Positions 55,312-64,000 of a stretch of 64,000 nucleotides of DNA are shown here, in pieces. The position numbers and the translations under genes were made by a program. Source of the DNA: CAZYPH01 sp964649095 (GTDB lineage: Bacteria > Bdellovibrionota > UBA1018 > UBA923); NCBI GenBank assembly GCA_964649095.1, contig CAZYPH010000001.1, positions 1 through 64,000 on the forward strand. The letters are read 5' to 3'. The notes beneath the pieces are model-generated. The model did no database searches. It saw only the letters and a program-made list of their open reading frames with translations, and was not told where the DNA came from. The first letter of the stretch is position 1; each line of letters begins with the position of its first letter.

Positions 55312-56420
55312 TTAAATAAGTTCCAAGTGTACTGAATACTAAATCGCGTATCTTGCTGCGATGTAGATGTATTACTTGTTTCGTCGGTATACACGGCAAA
55401 ATCTAAAGTACCGTTTCTACCATTTAATCCAAGACCGGCGGAAAAATGCCCTGCGGAGTAACCACCGCGTAGATGCAAAAAACGTTTAATACTAATTTCA
55501 CCACCAAAGTTAAACTTACGTGTCGTAACAGCACCCAATCGCTGAGTGGCATCACGCAGATCGGCCGTCCATCGGGTTTCGATATTTTTTCCGAAATAGA
55601 CGGTGGCGCTTGCACCAAGGTCTACAGTGCCTCCGCGATTATCAGCCAATTCACCAGAACCAAAGGCGGATACTAAACCTTTTTTAAATAACGTAGAGCC
55701 GGCATCGCGAAATACTGCAGAAAAGCTTGGTAAAAACTTAATGGGTAGGGTTAACGTCGCGCCAATATTTTTAGACAATCCGGTACCAGTCTGTACGGAA
55801 GATTTATAGTCTGTGGCCCCCGACGAAAACGTTTTGTCCATTTCACCAACATTCAATAGATGAACAGACGCACCAATTCGAATCACACCATCTAACAAAC
55901 GAAACGCTAATGCCGCTGTCGGCGCAAATCGATTCCGCACCCGCACGCGCGTCGACTGATCACTCGCATTGGTATAAGCCGACTGATTGACCTCATAGAG
56001 CATGCCTAATGAAAAACTACGTATAGTAAAATTAGGATATAATGAGAAGCGCCCGCCGTTCCAGCGACTTGCGCTCTTTTTTGAGGCGCCGGCAAGCGAT
56101 TCTACTGACGTAAAATTAAAATCACGAAACCGCGACATGTTTCCAAACAACATCTCCGACGTATCTAATTGAAAGTTGAGGGCCTGAATCTGCATTTTAT
56201 TTTCTTTAGCCGCCAGATTGCCTGGATTATAAAATACAGAATATGCACCACGCTCGGTATTAATACCGGTAGACCCCATCGCTAAACCACGGGTACTTGA
56301 AGAAATTTCTGTACGATAACGAATATCCCCAGCCCAAGCACTAACGATCGACGCCGTCATGCTCACGAAAGCATATATACAGAAAATTATATTTTTGAAG
56401 ATAACTCCGTCTACCCTCAC
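55308..56420 (-). CDS. FadL/PorV-like outer-membrane protein
   Basis: 370 residues. A hydrophobic N-terminal signal, then STRGLAMGSTGINTERGAYSVFYNPGNLA, the plug-like start of FadL/PorV-type barrels, followed by beta-strand alternation to the end (FSIQYTWNLFK). The start is GTG with no clear ribosome site. It overlaps the phosphatase gene downstream, suggesting joint expression. A hydrophobic-compound channel or a secretion accessory is possible. Confidence 0.75.
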   Translation of the reverse strand: MRVDGVIFKNIIFCIYAFVSMTASIVSAWAGDIRYRTEISSSTRGLAMGSTGINTERGAYSVFYNPGNLAAKENKMQIQALNFQLDTSEMLFGNMSRFRDFNFTSVESLAGASKKSASRWNGGRFSLYPNFTIRSFSLGMLYEVNQSAYTNASDQSTRVRVRNRFAPTAALAFRLLDGVIRIGASVHLLNVGEMDKTFSSGATDYKSSVQTGTGLSKNIGATLTLPIKFLPSFSAVFRDAGSTLFKKGLVSAFGSGELADNRGGTVDLGASATVYFGKNIETRWTADLRDATQRLGAVTTRKFNFGGEISIKRFLHLRGGYSAGHFSAGLGLNGRNGTLDFAVYTDETSNTSTSQQDTRFSIQYTWNLFK

Positions 56421-56517
56421 GTAGTACGTGTCGGACGGACACAGGAATACTTAAAAAGAGTAGTCGTTTTAACCAATTAAACTGGGCAAAATGGACTTCT
56501 ATTTGTGTGGGTACAAA

Positions 56518-58140
56518 TTACCGCGGGCGCCTTGCTTGTATGTCTCTCAAGAAGAGGACAACTTCTCTAAAAAAATCACCATCTAATTGGTTCAATAACT
56601 CTTGAGCACGATCTCTTGTATCGCTCATCAGAGATTGAAAGGCTTCTACCTCGTTTGTAGCAGGTGACGACGCTCGCTGATAATAGCGATTTAAGTCTTG
56701 TGAGCGCACACCTACGATGGGGTAATCAAAACGATCTCGAGGATTCGCTATGGGAATAAACTGCCGATCCCAAACTTGCGCACCTACGGTACCCGGCTCG
56801 ACGGGCGCCAGCGTTGCAGCTGTTTCAGAACGTTGGCTGTCCGCGATCACGCGGACGAGACTGGTGTTAATACGCTCTAATAGCGCTTTCGCAACCCGCG
56901 CTCGGGCAATCACCTCAGTGAACAATCGATACTCGGCATCGACTACGTCTTGCACCGTCCAGTTGGGATTACGAAACGGCAATTCATTATTGAGCTGGTG
57001 CAGGGCCTCTTCCGCTTCGTAAAAAAGGGCGACCCCTTCTTCTAAAGCCATACTCTCGCGGTACTCTTCACGATTGTCTCTTAAAATTTGCGACACCCTA
57101 TCAAACGTTCTTTGGTGCGCTGCTGCGTTCAAGCGCGTGTTGAGCTGCGACCAGTCGTTAGCATCATTTTCACGCAAAAACCGCACGGTTTGACTCGGTT
57201 CGGGGTTGGTAAACACAATAGATCCTGGCAACAGCCTAGCGCGCCTAGTGGCATTAATTGTTGTTGCATGAATCCCTTCATGGCCTAACGTACCATCGCC
57301 GTGTCGTGTAGCGCGATGCCCAACCAAATAATCAACCGACAAACGCAGAACCGAGGTTTCTGGCAAAAAGGCTGAGGTCGTGCGATCGTTATCAACACCC
57401 ACTGCCGAATCTAAAACAATATCCGTATTCACACGTTGGCCTAGTTGTTCAATAGCCAGTCCGTGCCGAACCGCAGCGCGATCTAATCCACGCAAAGGCA
57501 GACGCAACTGGTAGTGTGGTAGATTACGACCGTCATCGCGCGCTAATACAAGAGTCGCCTCCGGCACGTCTAAACCTAATCGTCGTGCCTTAGAAATTAC
57601 TAAATCGACGATGGCACGATGGGCTCGTTCAATCTCGTTCAAAGCTCTCTGAGCGGTTCGACTGCGGGGATTGTAACTCAGCTCAAGATCACTTGCGGCA
57701 CGTCGCAGAACGAGCAAGCGTTCATCGAAATCGTATTCTTCTAATTGCAGACGTTCTAAATAATTAAAAATCTGCGCGTTATCACGCGATCGCAAGGGCG
57801 GTACGCTGCTATCTCTTCGAAAATAGCGCTCACCACGATTGGCATTGAGCTCTAGCCAGGTTAAAAAATCGCTTCTTCTTTGAACACCTCTGATCGTTTG
57901 ATTGACGTAGTTCAAAAAGGCCGTCAACGCTTGTGGATTAGCAAAATACCTCTGTAAAAATGGGTAGCGCCAGTAACGCGTCATAAGCCGCGCTCGAGCC
58001 GAACCGGCTTCTGGGTTGAGATTACCAATACTTAGCAATGCTTCAATGCAACGATAGCGTGGCACAGCGGTGCCCGCACGCAAAATAGCGTGTGCGGTAT
58101 TGCTGAATATACATATTAAAAATAGAATATATAAATACAT
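56518..58140 (-). CDS. Secreted HEGIH-containing protein, putative zinc metallopeptidase
   Basis: 540 residues. Signal peptide 1-18 (MYLYILFLICIFSNTAHA). A mainly helical Arg-rich body. The motif HEGIH (HExxH) is at 287-291 in GTLGHEGIHATT; about 80 residues later the helix ALEEGVALFYEAEEAL could supply the third Glu ligand of a gluzincin. No known peptidase family recognised. Standalone minus-strand gene, spaced 97 nt from its downstream barrel neighbour. Confidence 0.78.
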   Translation of the reverse strand: MYLYILFLICIFSNTAHAILRAGTAVPRYRCIEALLSIGNLNPEAGSARARLMTRYWRYPFLQRYFANPQALTAFLNYVNQTIRGVQRRSDFLTWLELNANRGERYFRRDSSVPPLRSRDNAQIFNYLERLQLEEYDFDERLLVLRRAASDLELSYNPRSRTAQRALNEIERAHRAIVDLVISKARRLGLDVPEATLVLARDDGRNLPHYQLRLPLRGLDRAAVRHGLAIEQLGQRVNTDIVLDSAVGVDNDRTTSAFLPETSVLRLSVDYLVGHRATRHGDGTLGHEGIHATTINATRRARLLPGSIVFTNPEPSQTVRFLRENDANDWSQLNTRLNAAAHQRTFDRVSQILRDNREEYRESMALEEGVALFYEAEEALHQLNNELPFRNPNWTVQDVVDAEYRLFTEVIARARVAKALLERINTSLVRVIADSQRSETAATLAPVEPGTVGAQVWDRQFIPIANPRDRFDYPIVGVRSQDLNRYYQRASSPATNEVEAFQSLMSDTRDRAQELLNQLDGDFFREVVLFLRDIQARRPR

Positions 58141-58234
58141 AGAATCAAACGCCTAGTCTCGCACTAATACATCGGTTTAAAGTGGCGAAATCCGTAGATA
58201 GGTCGATTTGTTACAATAGGCGATACGATCAACG

Positions 58235-58582
58235 CTACAACTTCTCAATCTCCTGAAAATGCTTGGGATCTAACTCGGCTTTTTTACAAACCGATAGAAA
58301 GTCTTGTTTCAAGAACTGAAACAAGTACTCGGCAGAAATAGCTTGGTCTACTTTGAGTAAGTTGAAGCTGGTTCGGGCTGCTAGAGATGCTAGAACGTCT
58401 TTTTCTAAAGTAGCCGCCAGCGCTTTTTGTTCTGCAATTTCGGCTGAGATCTTCTTCTGATACTCTGCGGAATTGATTTTTGCTAAAAGAGTAAGCCCCT
58501 GTTTTCTAGAGCGCAGCGTACGCACCGCGCCTTCGACTTTCTCTAACTCACCGGCAACGTTTTTTGCGGAATCTTGTGCCAT
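58235..58582 (-). CDS. Small coiled-coil protein
   Basis: 115 residues, alpha-helical with Ala/Leu/Lys/Glu heptads (about 5-70) and a short helical C-terminal cap. No signal or known domain. It starts 3 nt after the STAS gene stop and belongs to the CBS/STAS unit. Confidence 0.7.
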   Translation of the reverse strand: MAQDSAKNVAGELEKVEGAVRTLRSRKQGLTLLAKINSAEYQKKISAEIAEQKALAATLEKDVLASLAARTSFNLLKVDQAISAEYLFQFLKQDFLSVCKKAELDPKHFQEIEKL

Positions 58583-58585
58583 AAA

Positions 58586-59230
58586 TTATAGGCCCTCAAA
58601 CTTTGCACTAAGCTCAACAAACTTAGCGATGATCTGACTTTGCCCACTCCAAAAGTGGCTTACCGTATCGACTCTCGTAGTTGCCGTGCCCAACCATTGT
58701 TGAAGTTGTTGTAAATACAATACATAGGCTTTCTGTGTCGCCAATTCACGCTCTAACTTAAGCAAGGCAGCTGCGTCATTGGCATGTTTTTCTAACGCAG
58801 CCACTTCACCTTCTAACTTCGCGAGCTCAGCTTTTAGTTCGGCGGTATTGGCCTTGGCTTTTTCAATCGCAGAGCCCTCGAGATGACTACTTAACGACTC
58901 AATCGCGGCTTCTTTCGTAGAATACGATTTTAATTTGAGTTTCGGATTTTTGGCCATCAAACCACGCATGGCCGCTAACATAATATCGGGTTTGCCGACG
59001 GCGACCACTTCGCCGTTGAGTTCTTGGGCTAATTGCTGAAACGCAGCAATCTCTTGCAAAATCAAAATATCAATCGACGCCGCATGCACCAAGTTGATGA
59101 CGATCTTATTTTTGCCCTGTTTTAGAAGGTTAACGATACCTGTCTTTAAAATCATCACTTCGCGTTTTGATACGGCTTCGGACACATCTAAAATACTGAC
59201 GCGTCCTTCTTGAGACATTTTTAGTTTCAT
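58586..59230 (-). CDS. STAS-domain protein lacking the phospho-acceptor Ser
   Basis: 214 residues. About 8-105 is a STAS (anti-sigma antagonist-like) fold, with IVINLVHAASIDILILQEI at the helix where SpoIIAA has its phospho-acceptor. There the canonical D-S-S-G is D-I-L-I, so no Ser/Thr is available. The C-terminal half is coiled coil (ELKAELAKLEGEVAALEKHA). Its ATG overlaps the CBS gene stop. A partner-switch-derived scaffold is inferred. Confidence 0.78.
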   Translation of the reverse strand: MKLKMSQEGRVSILDVSEAVSKREVMILKTGIVNLLKQGKNKIVINLVHAASIDILILQEIAAFQQLAQELNGEVVAVGKPDIMLAAMRGLMAKNPKLKLKSYSTKEAAIESLSSHLEGSAIEKAKANTAELKAELAKLEGEVAALEKHANDAAALLKLERELATQKAYVLYLQQLQQWLGTATTRVDTVSHFWSGQSQIIAKFVELSAKFEGL

Positions 59231-59670
59231 AAACTCTGTAACTCAGCATCTAATTTTGCTAAGCGGCCACGATAATATAGTATTCTCATTATATCTCGGC
59301 GCGAGATAATTCCAACTAAACGCCCTTTTGCAGAAAGAACCGGTACGCGCCTAATGCGCCGTTCAATAAACAATTTCATGATTTCACTTAGCGGCGTTTC
59401 TTCGGCAATCGTTGTCACTTTATGGGTGAACTCGATGGTGCGTTCCAAAGTTAACACACATCGTTGATCGATCTGATCTAACATAAAAGTGTCTATAGAT
59501 TTTAATATATCTAACTCTGACACGACACCAACGACATGGCCCTTTTTGTCGGTCACTGGCATTCCGGTGATGCCGTGTTTAATAAAGAGCTGAATAGCTT
59601 CTTCAACGGTAGTATTTAGATTCACTGCGATTACATTTTTGGTCATGATGTCACGTGCCAGCGTCTGCAT
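59227..59670 (-). CDS. Tandem CBS-domain protein
   Basis: 147 residues made almost entirely of two CBS motifs (IMTKNVIAVNLNTTVEEAIQLF / GVVSELDIL and the second RRVPVLSAKGRLVGIISRRDIM). Such Bateman modules bind adenine nucleotides. First gene of the minus-strand trio with the STAS and coiled-coil genes, divergent from the HDOD-like gene. Confidence 0.88.
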   Translation of the reverse strand: MQTLARDIMTKNVIAVNLNTTVEEAIQLFIKHGITGMPVTDKKGHVVGVVSELDILKSIDTFMLDQIDQRCVLTLERTIEFTHKVTTIAEETPLSEIMKLFIERRIRRVPVLSAKGRLVGIISRRDIMRILYYRGRLAKLDAELQSL

Positions 59671-59736
59671 AAGAATAGTTTAAGCAAGTTTCGGTTTATG
59701 GCACACTAAAATTATTAAGAGAGCCGAACGCAGACT

Positions 59737-60849
59737 ATGACGAACACCATTCAAATTGCCCAACCCAAGCCACACGACCAAGAATATCTTAAAAAATACT
59801 ATTTACCTTGGCTTGCCCAGTTTAAGTTGGGAAAAACATTCTGTGGGTTTCTAGATACATTAGCAAATCCAGATATGACGGTCGATGACGCGGCGAATAC
59901 ACTGCAACAAAATCCATTCTACGCGCAGTATTTAAAAGAAGAACTACTGCGAGCGGCCGCCAAGACGGAAAACATGGACAATCCAAGCCTTGCCATGACC
60001 ATCGGCTTTTTAGGTGTCGGGCGCACGAGACAACTGCTTACAGGTATCCACCTCTATCGCGTGACTACTAAAAGTTTTCCCGCTCGAAAGAAGACCGGTG
60101 AATTTGACCTGAAGATTGATGAGATTACAAAATACTCGACGCGACTTGCGGAGTTCTTACACCGACCGCACTATCCGGACGCCGACATCACAGCACCTGC
60201 TGCTTTAATCTATGACGCATTGTATTATTGGTTAAAAACGAGCGAACCCCAACAAGCCAATGCCAAAGAATTACTACAAGCACTTGATGAGAGTTTCAAA
60301 TTGGGCTTTAAGATCGGAATCACAGCGGTAGAACTCTCAAAACTATTACCCAATTTTTCGTACAAAAGATCCGTATTTGCAGCGGGTTTGTTGTGGCCGA
60401 TTCAGGACTGGGCTTGTGGCTTACTGACACAAACACCAACAACGAATAACTACTTAACGCTACTAGAAGAGATCGACGAAAGAAAATACCCTGAGATACT
60501 GCGTAAACGTATTATCGAGTCTTATCTAAAAATTAACGATTCAAAACAATTTGGAACCATTGCTTTAAAGGCGTTCTACCAACACTATCAATTTTACCAG
60601 CCGATTTTAACGGTTATAAGCGCCGTTTTTCAAAATTATCCGAATCTAAAAAGTAAGACACTCGATCCTGATGCTGAATTTAAAACATTACTCGAATTAG
60701 CGGTGCAGATAGGTAAAAACTTTTTTATACCAAAAGATTTAAAAGACCCTGTCTTTGAACGCTGGTTTACGTCCAATAATCGCTACTACAAAATTAACGG
60801 GCAGATTTTAATTAAACTGATGCATAAGATATCAAGATATCAAATATAA
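59737..60849 (+). CDS. Divergent HDOD-like protein
   Basis: 370 residues. N-terminal about 30-110 has the HDOD pattern: FCGFLDTLANPDMTVDDAANTLQQNP..., then IGFLGVGRTRQLLTGI. The HD metal residues are absent, as in typical HDOD proteins, and the C-terminal half is not recognisable. Probably a scaffold in a signalling pathway. Ends just before the convergent HD-GYP gene; only 8 nt of ATATATAT-type spacer remain between. Confidence 0.6.
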   Translation: MTNTIQIAQPKPHDQEYLKKYYLPWLAQFKLGKTFCGFLDTLANPDMTVDDAANTLQQNPFYAQYLKEELLRAAAKTENMDNPSLAMTIGFLGVGRTRQLLTGIHLYRVTTKSFPARKKTGEFDLKIDEITKYSTRLAEFLHRPHYPDADITAPAALIYDALYYWLKTSEPQQANAKELLQALDESFKLGFKIGITAVELSKLLPNFSYKRSVFAAGLLWPIQDWACGLLTQTPTTNNYLTLLEEIDERKYPEILRKRIIESYLKINDSKQFGTIALKAFYQHYQFYQPILTVISAVFQNYPNLKSKTLDPDAEFKTLLELAVQIGKNFFIPKDLKDPVFERWFTSNNRYYKINGQILIKLMHKISRYQI

Positions 60850-60857
60850 TATATATA

Positions 60858-61545
60858 TTATGCCGCTTGCTTCTTAACGATGTCGACTTCGNNNNNNNNN
60901 NGGGTTCGTACCGATGACGCAGTCGTTTGACTCTGGCACCTCGACGGTTTGCTCGTAGAGCGTTTGGTGTGCGCGAATAAAAATCTGAACTAGATCATGA
61001 TCAAATTGTTTGCCGGAGTAACGCTCTAACTCTTCGTAGGCTGTCTCAATCGGTAATGCGTTACGGTAAGGTCTTGTTGACGTCATCGCATCAAACGTGT
61101 CGGCCACCAATATTACGCGTGATGCCAAGGGAATAAACTTTGTTCCCGAGGGATACCCTTTTCCGTCGATACGTTCGTGATGGTGCAGTATACCGATCGC
61201 CGCCTGCTTTAACGGCTCAATCAGATTAATCACTTCAAAGCCAAACTTGGGATGCGAGCGAATCTCTTGCCGCTCTTCGGAATTTAGGCGGCTTTCTTTT
61301 CGGAGCACGCAGTCTGACACACCAATTTTGCCAATATCATGAAACACGGCAGCCCATTCTACCACCTGCATTTCACTTGGTGACAACTGCGCACCACGAG
61401 CAATCAATAATGCATACTGCATCACCCGCATACTATGCCCAAATGTATAGGCATCACGCGCCTCTAAACACTGCAAAAGCGCCCAGATAGATTGTTTTAG
61501 AAGGCTGTTATAGTCGTGCTGGCATTGTTTATTATTACAAGGCAT
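60858..61545 (-). CDS. HD-GYP domain protein, coding sequence crosses an assembly gap
   Basis: About 226 codons known. The metal motif HD (H69-D70) and HHERIDGKGYP (122-132) are intact, so cyclic-di-GMP phosphodiesterase activity is plausible. No receiver or PAS domain precedes it. After the residues DCVIGTN the 10 Ns interrupt the gene. The bases left of the gap read EVDIVKKQAA then TAA (60858) only if the true gap length is a multiple of 3, not 10. Known bases total 678, a multiple of 3. Read literally, the frame would instead stop at 60874. Confidence 0.8.
60892..60901. other. Assembly gap (10 Ns)
   Basis: Exactly ten unknown bases inside the HD-GYP gene, a typical scaffold placeholder. 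The true length and sequence are not known. Confidence 0.99.
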
Positions 61546-61571
61546 ATCATTGTACCCAGCTACCCAGTTAC

Positions 61572-63743
61572 TTAGTCTTCAGAATTACCACTCAGTTTTA
61601 CTTCAACACTCTCAAAACGATCTTCTTTCACTTCAATATCAATTACTTTTTCTACACCGAGCGCAGCATTTACCAATCGCACTCTGTGCCGCCCAATCGG
61701 AATACGTTTACGCGACATAGGCAAAACATAATGTTCTTCGACGCCATTGAGAGTTATATAGGCATCTGCACTGGGGCTAGACTTCAGACTTAAATATCCA
61801 AACTTAGCTTCTCCTAATTGAACGTTAAGTATGATTTCATTGTTTTCATTTACATCGGCAGCTAAAAGTTTATGTGTCTTACGATAGGTCGCATAACCAT
61901 CACGCTCGACAACCACGCTCACGTCTTCTCCGACGGCGGCACTCGCGACACCAGCCGTTGCTACCTGACCGTTAACGGTAATCTGATTCATAAAACTAAC
62001 TGGATGCACTTGAACAATAACATTCACAAGGCGCCGACCAACCGCACTAGAAGAACCATCTTGCGCAGCCGTAGTACGATTTAATGTCTCCACAATGTTG
62101 ATGGGTTTTAATTGAGCATTCCAAATAAAACGCTCACCGGGTTTTAAAGCAATTTCATTTACACTTGGCTCAAAACCGTTGGCCATCGCCACAACACGCA
62201 CCATTTTTCCTGGTGGTAGATCTTTAATTGTAAATGGCAATTGATCGCTAACGGTGACGCCATCAACGCGTAACTCTACTGCACGAAGGTTTGAAACTAC
62301 ATCGATCGTTGCACTCTTCTGGGCTGCTAATTCTGTGGCAAGGTCCTCTTGTTGAACACGTTTGTAGTGGTAGACTCCTGCAGCAATCACGATGACAAGA
62401 CTTGCAACAGCACCAAACATTTTGCCCGTCCAAGGCCGCATCGGCTGGGTGCGTGTAGCAACTTCAGGTTTCTGACGGTACCCCATCTGATTTTTGCTAT
62501 ATGCAGTGGAGTGTGTCGGTGCGGTTGGCCCCAAGTCTAAATCCACACGCACCGGCTGTTGTTTAGCTGGTACCGTACGTCGATTTTTTTCAAGCTCGGT
62601 GTCACTCTTGTCAATAATGTCGTCTACATCTGAAAGCGATGCTGTGTCGTTTGTTTGAGGCAACGCTCGTTTAATCTGGGCCGTGATCTCTTCTTCGATA
62701 TAAGCCTTAGTACGTACACCACTTGCCTGTTTCGTAATCGTTGGTCCTGACAACAACATTTCAACTTTGTCGTTAAGGTGCATGAGGCGCTTACGATCTT
62801 CTACGATTTCGTCTTTAAATAGATCACGTGCGTAATACGACAGATCAGCCGGATTGAACTCTTGGGCAAACTGATACAGAAATTTGTGCAGAGCACGTTG
62901 CAACTCTTCAGCTGTTTGATAGCGATCTTCACGTTTTCTCTGCAAACATTTTAGAACAATAGCGTCTAACTCTTTCGGTACTTTTGCATTGATTAGACTC
63001 GGTGGTTTTACAACCGTGTGGCAGTTTTCGATAAGTTTTAAAACCGCGTAGTCATTGTCACTTGAAAATAATTTTTTTCCAGTGAGTAGCTCCCAAAAAA
63101 CAATTCCAAGCGCAAAAATATCACTACGACCGTCTAAGACATCGCCAATAACTTGCTCGGGAGACATGTAGTTGGGCTTGCCCTTAATAACGCCCGCTCT
63201 AGTTGATTCCACATTGGTAACGGCCTTAGCGATACCGAAATCAATCACTTTTACAGCGCCATCATACGAGATCAAAATATTCTGTGGAGAGATATCACGA
63301 TGCACAATATTAAGGGGTTTACCCGTGATTTTGTCTTTGAAGGCGTGCGCATAGGCCATGCCATGTGCCGCTTGCTCTATGATGTACGCGCTGACTTCTA
63401 GTGGAAACAAGGCTTTGATTTCAGCAAATCGCGACATAAATTGACGAAGATTCTTTCCATCAACCAACTCCATGGCGATGTATAATAATCCCTCTTCTTC
63501 GCCATAGTCATAGAGTTGAACAATATTAGGATGCGTGAAACCACTCGTCGTTTTTATCTCACCCTTAAACATGGCAACAAACTCAGGGTTCTGAGAATAG
63601 CTCGCGATAACTCGCTTAATAGCCAATAGCCGACCACCACCATCTGGCGTAGCCATTCGCGCACGATAGATCTCGGCCATGCCGCCAAGAGCAATCATAT
63701 CGAGCAAAAAATATTTTCCGAATTTGCGAATGCTGTCGGTCAT
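61572..63743 (-). CDS. Ser/Thr protein kinase with membrane anchor and PEGA-like repeats
   Basis: 723 residues. The kinase domain (about 9-290) has Lys43 in AIKRV, HRD with Asp150, DFG with Asp168 and MSPEQV. The glycine loop reads ALGGMAEIYRA. A Pro/Asp-rich linker (about 345-430), one membrane helix (about 437-457, MFGAVASLVIVIAAGVY), then a periplasmic part with PEGA-like beta-units (VELRVDGVTVSDQLPF, ITVNGQVATAG, AYITLNGVEEHY). Receptor-type kinase, likely sensing envelope state. The HD-GYP gene is 26 nt downstream. Confidence 0.92.
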   Translation of the reverse strand: MTDSIRKFGKYFLLDMIALGGMAEIYRARMATPDGGGRLLAIKRVIASYSQNPEFVAMFKGEIKTTSGFTHPNIVQLYDYGEEEGLLYIAMELVDGKNLRQFMSRFAEIKALFPLEVSAYIIEQAAHGMAYAHAFKDKITGKPLNIVHRDISPQNILISYDGAVKVIDFGIAKAVTNVESTRAGVIKGKPNYMSPEQVIGDVLDGRSDIFALGIVFWELLTGKKLFSSDNDYAVLKLIENCHTVVKPPSLINAKVPKELDAIVLKCLQRKREDRYQTAEELQRALHKFLYQFAQEFNPADLSYYARDLFKDEIVEDRKRLMHLNDKVEMLLSGPTITKQASGVRTKAYIEEEITAQIKRALPQTNDTASLSDVDDIIDKSDTELEKNRRTVPAKQQPVRVDLDLGPTAPTHSTAYSKNQMGYRQKPEVATRTQPMRPWTGKMFGAVASLVIVIAAGVYHYKRVQQEDLATELAAQKSATIDVVSNLRAVELRVDGVTVSDQLPFTIKDLPPGKMVRVVAMANGFEPSVNEIALKPGERFIWNAQLKPINIVETLNRTTAAQDGSSSAVGRRLVNVIVQVHPVSFMNQITVNGQVATAGVASAAVGEDVSVVVERDGYATYRKTHKLLAADVNENNEIILNVQLGEAKFGYLSLKSSPSADAYITLNGVEEHYVLPMSRKRIPIGRHRVRLVNAALGVEKVIDIEVKEDRFESVEVKLSGNSED

Positions 63744-63914
63744 ATTACTTTTTTTATATATTTATAAACACTTTAGTAATTAAGTTCACGCCACGCACGA
63801 ACTTAAAAGAATCTCCAAGTGGTTCATCGTCTTGACACGACGCTTACTTAAGCCGGTAGCTTTTACCGCACGGTGCCATGCCATTCTAAAAATAGGTTTA
63901 TAGACTACAAAACC

Positions 63915-64000
63915 ATGAAGGCAAAAATGACCCAATGGGTTCTACTTATAGTATCTTTTATTTTGGCTGGGCCTAGCATTCCTAAAGCTGCTCATGCCAA
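63915..64000 (+). CDS. Exported protein, only the signal peptide visible
   Basis: ATG at 63915; 28 codons are visible before the right edge. MKAKMTQWVLLIVSFILAG followed by PSIPKAAHA is a convincing Sec signal with an AHA cleavage-like site. A second in-frame ATG lies at codon 5. The gene leaves the window. A TTGACA at 63832-63837 lies upstream but lacks a good -10 partner. Confidence 0.65.
   Translation, partial: MKAKMTQWVLLIVSFILAGPSIPKAAHA

Noticed and set aside
20022..57793. GCGATCGC octamers (five seen, e.g. 20022, 24064, 29738, 32452, 57786)
   Set aside because: More than a rough expectation of about one, but too few in one window to claim a HIP1-like element.
1..64000. CRISPR arrays, insertion sequences, prophage or integrase genes
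   Set aside because: No spaced direct repeats, transposase motifs or phage structural genes were seen.

Overview
This 64 kb window looks like a stretch of a Gram-negative chromosome, most likely from a Bdellovibrionota/Oligoflexia-like or related delta-type lineage. The lineage is inferred from gene content: CFI-box-type C-terminal tail, PhaR-type regulator, PEGA-type Ser/Thr kinase, HD-GYP, HDOD-like, CBS and STAS proteins, many secreted proteins of unknown family, and a GshA of the proteobacterial PF08886 type. G+C looks mid-40s by eye. There are no insertion sequences, prophage genes or CRISPR arrays. A run of 10 Ns at 60892-60901 marks a draft-assembly gap. Almost every base is coding and most neighbours overlap or nearly touch.

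Layout. 1-3.4 kb: a partial secreted protein and a GT-A/GT-C fusion glycosyltransferase. 3.4-18.4 kb: one very long minus-strand housekeeping cluster, in transcription order rpsB, tsf, (hairpin), pyrH, frr, uppS, cdsA, rseP, tsaB, psd, pssA, asd, a CFI-box secreted protein, a repeat-bearing envelope protein, truA and tig, closed by an elaborate U-tailed terminator. It joins translation, undecaprenyl phosphate synthesis and the whole CDP-DAG to PS to PE route. 18.4-23.3 kb: a secreted protein starting 10 nt after a tRNA-Leu(UAG), and an overlapping coiled-coil gene pair. 23.4-33.6 kb: a membrane-anchored glutaredoxin, a GT-C-like membrane protein, and a minus-strand unit of TPR lipoprotein, LolB-like lipoprotein and an oligopeptide ABC transporter (oppABCDF order). 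33.6-38.4 kb: a plus-strand PhaR-type regulator behind palindromic operator-like sites, a terminator, then a beta-barrel protein with ribD, ribE, ribBA and ribH. 38.6-46.5 kb: a subtilase, small envelope proteins, an orphan E1 alpha/beta pair, and an LpoB / COG3014-like / outer-membrane trio.

46.7-54.1 kb: two tandem ArsA-type ATPases, the second fused in frame to a region that begins like an exported TPR protein, then glutamate-cysteine ligase, cystathionine beta-synthase and cystathionine gamma-lyase-type genes (homocysteine to cysteine to gamma-glutamylcysteine). On the opposite strand sits a 26-residue Lys/Arg protein gene too short for routine gene callers. 54.1-64 kb: a signalling and envelope region with a SpoIIE-type phosphatase, a FadL/PorV-like barrel, a secreted HEGIH (zincin-like) protein, a coiled-coil/STAS/CBS trio, an HDOD-like protein, an HD-GYP protein interrupted by the assembly gap, a Ser/Thr kinase with PEGA-like repeats, and the signal peptide of a gene leaving the right edge.

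The best leads for something new are the ArsA2-exported protein fusion with a possible internal start, the tiny basic protein, the tRNA-abutting exported gene, the three-way-junction terminator after tig, and the operator cluster upstream of phaR. No family searches could be run. Functions rest on motifs read by eye, and all numbers are counts from the sequence.
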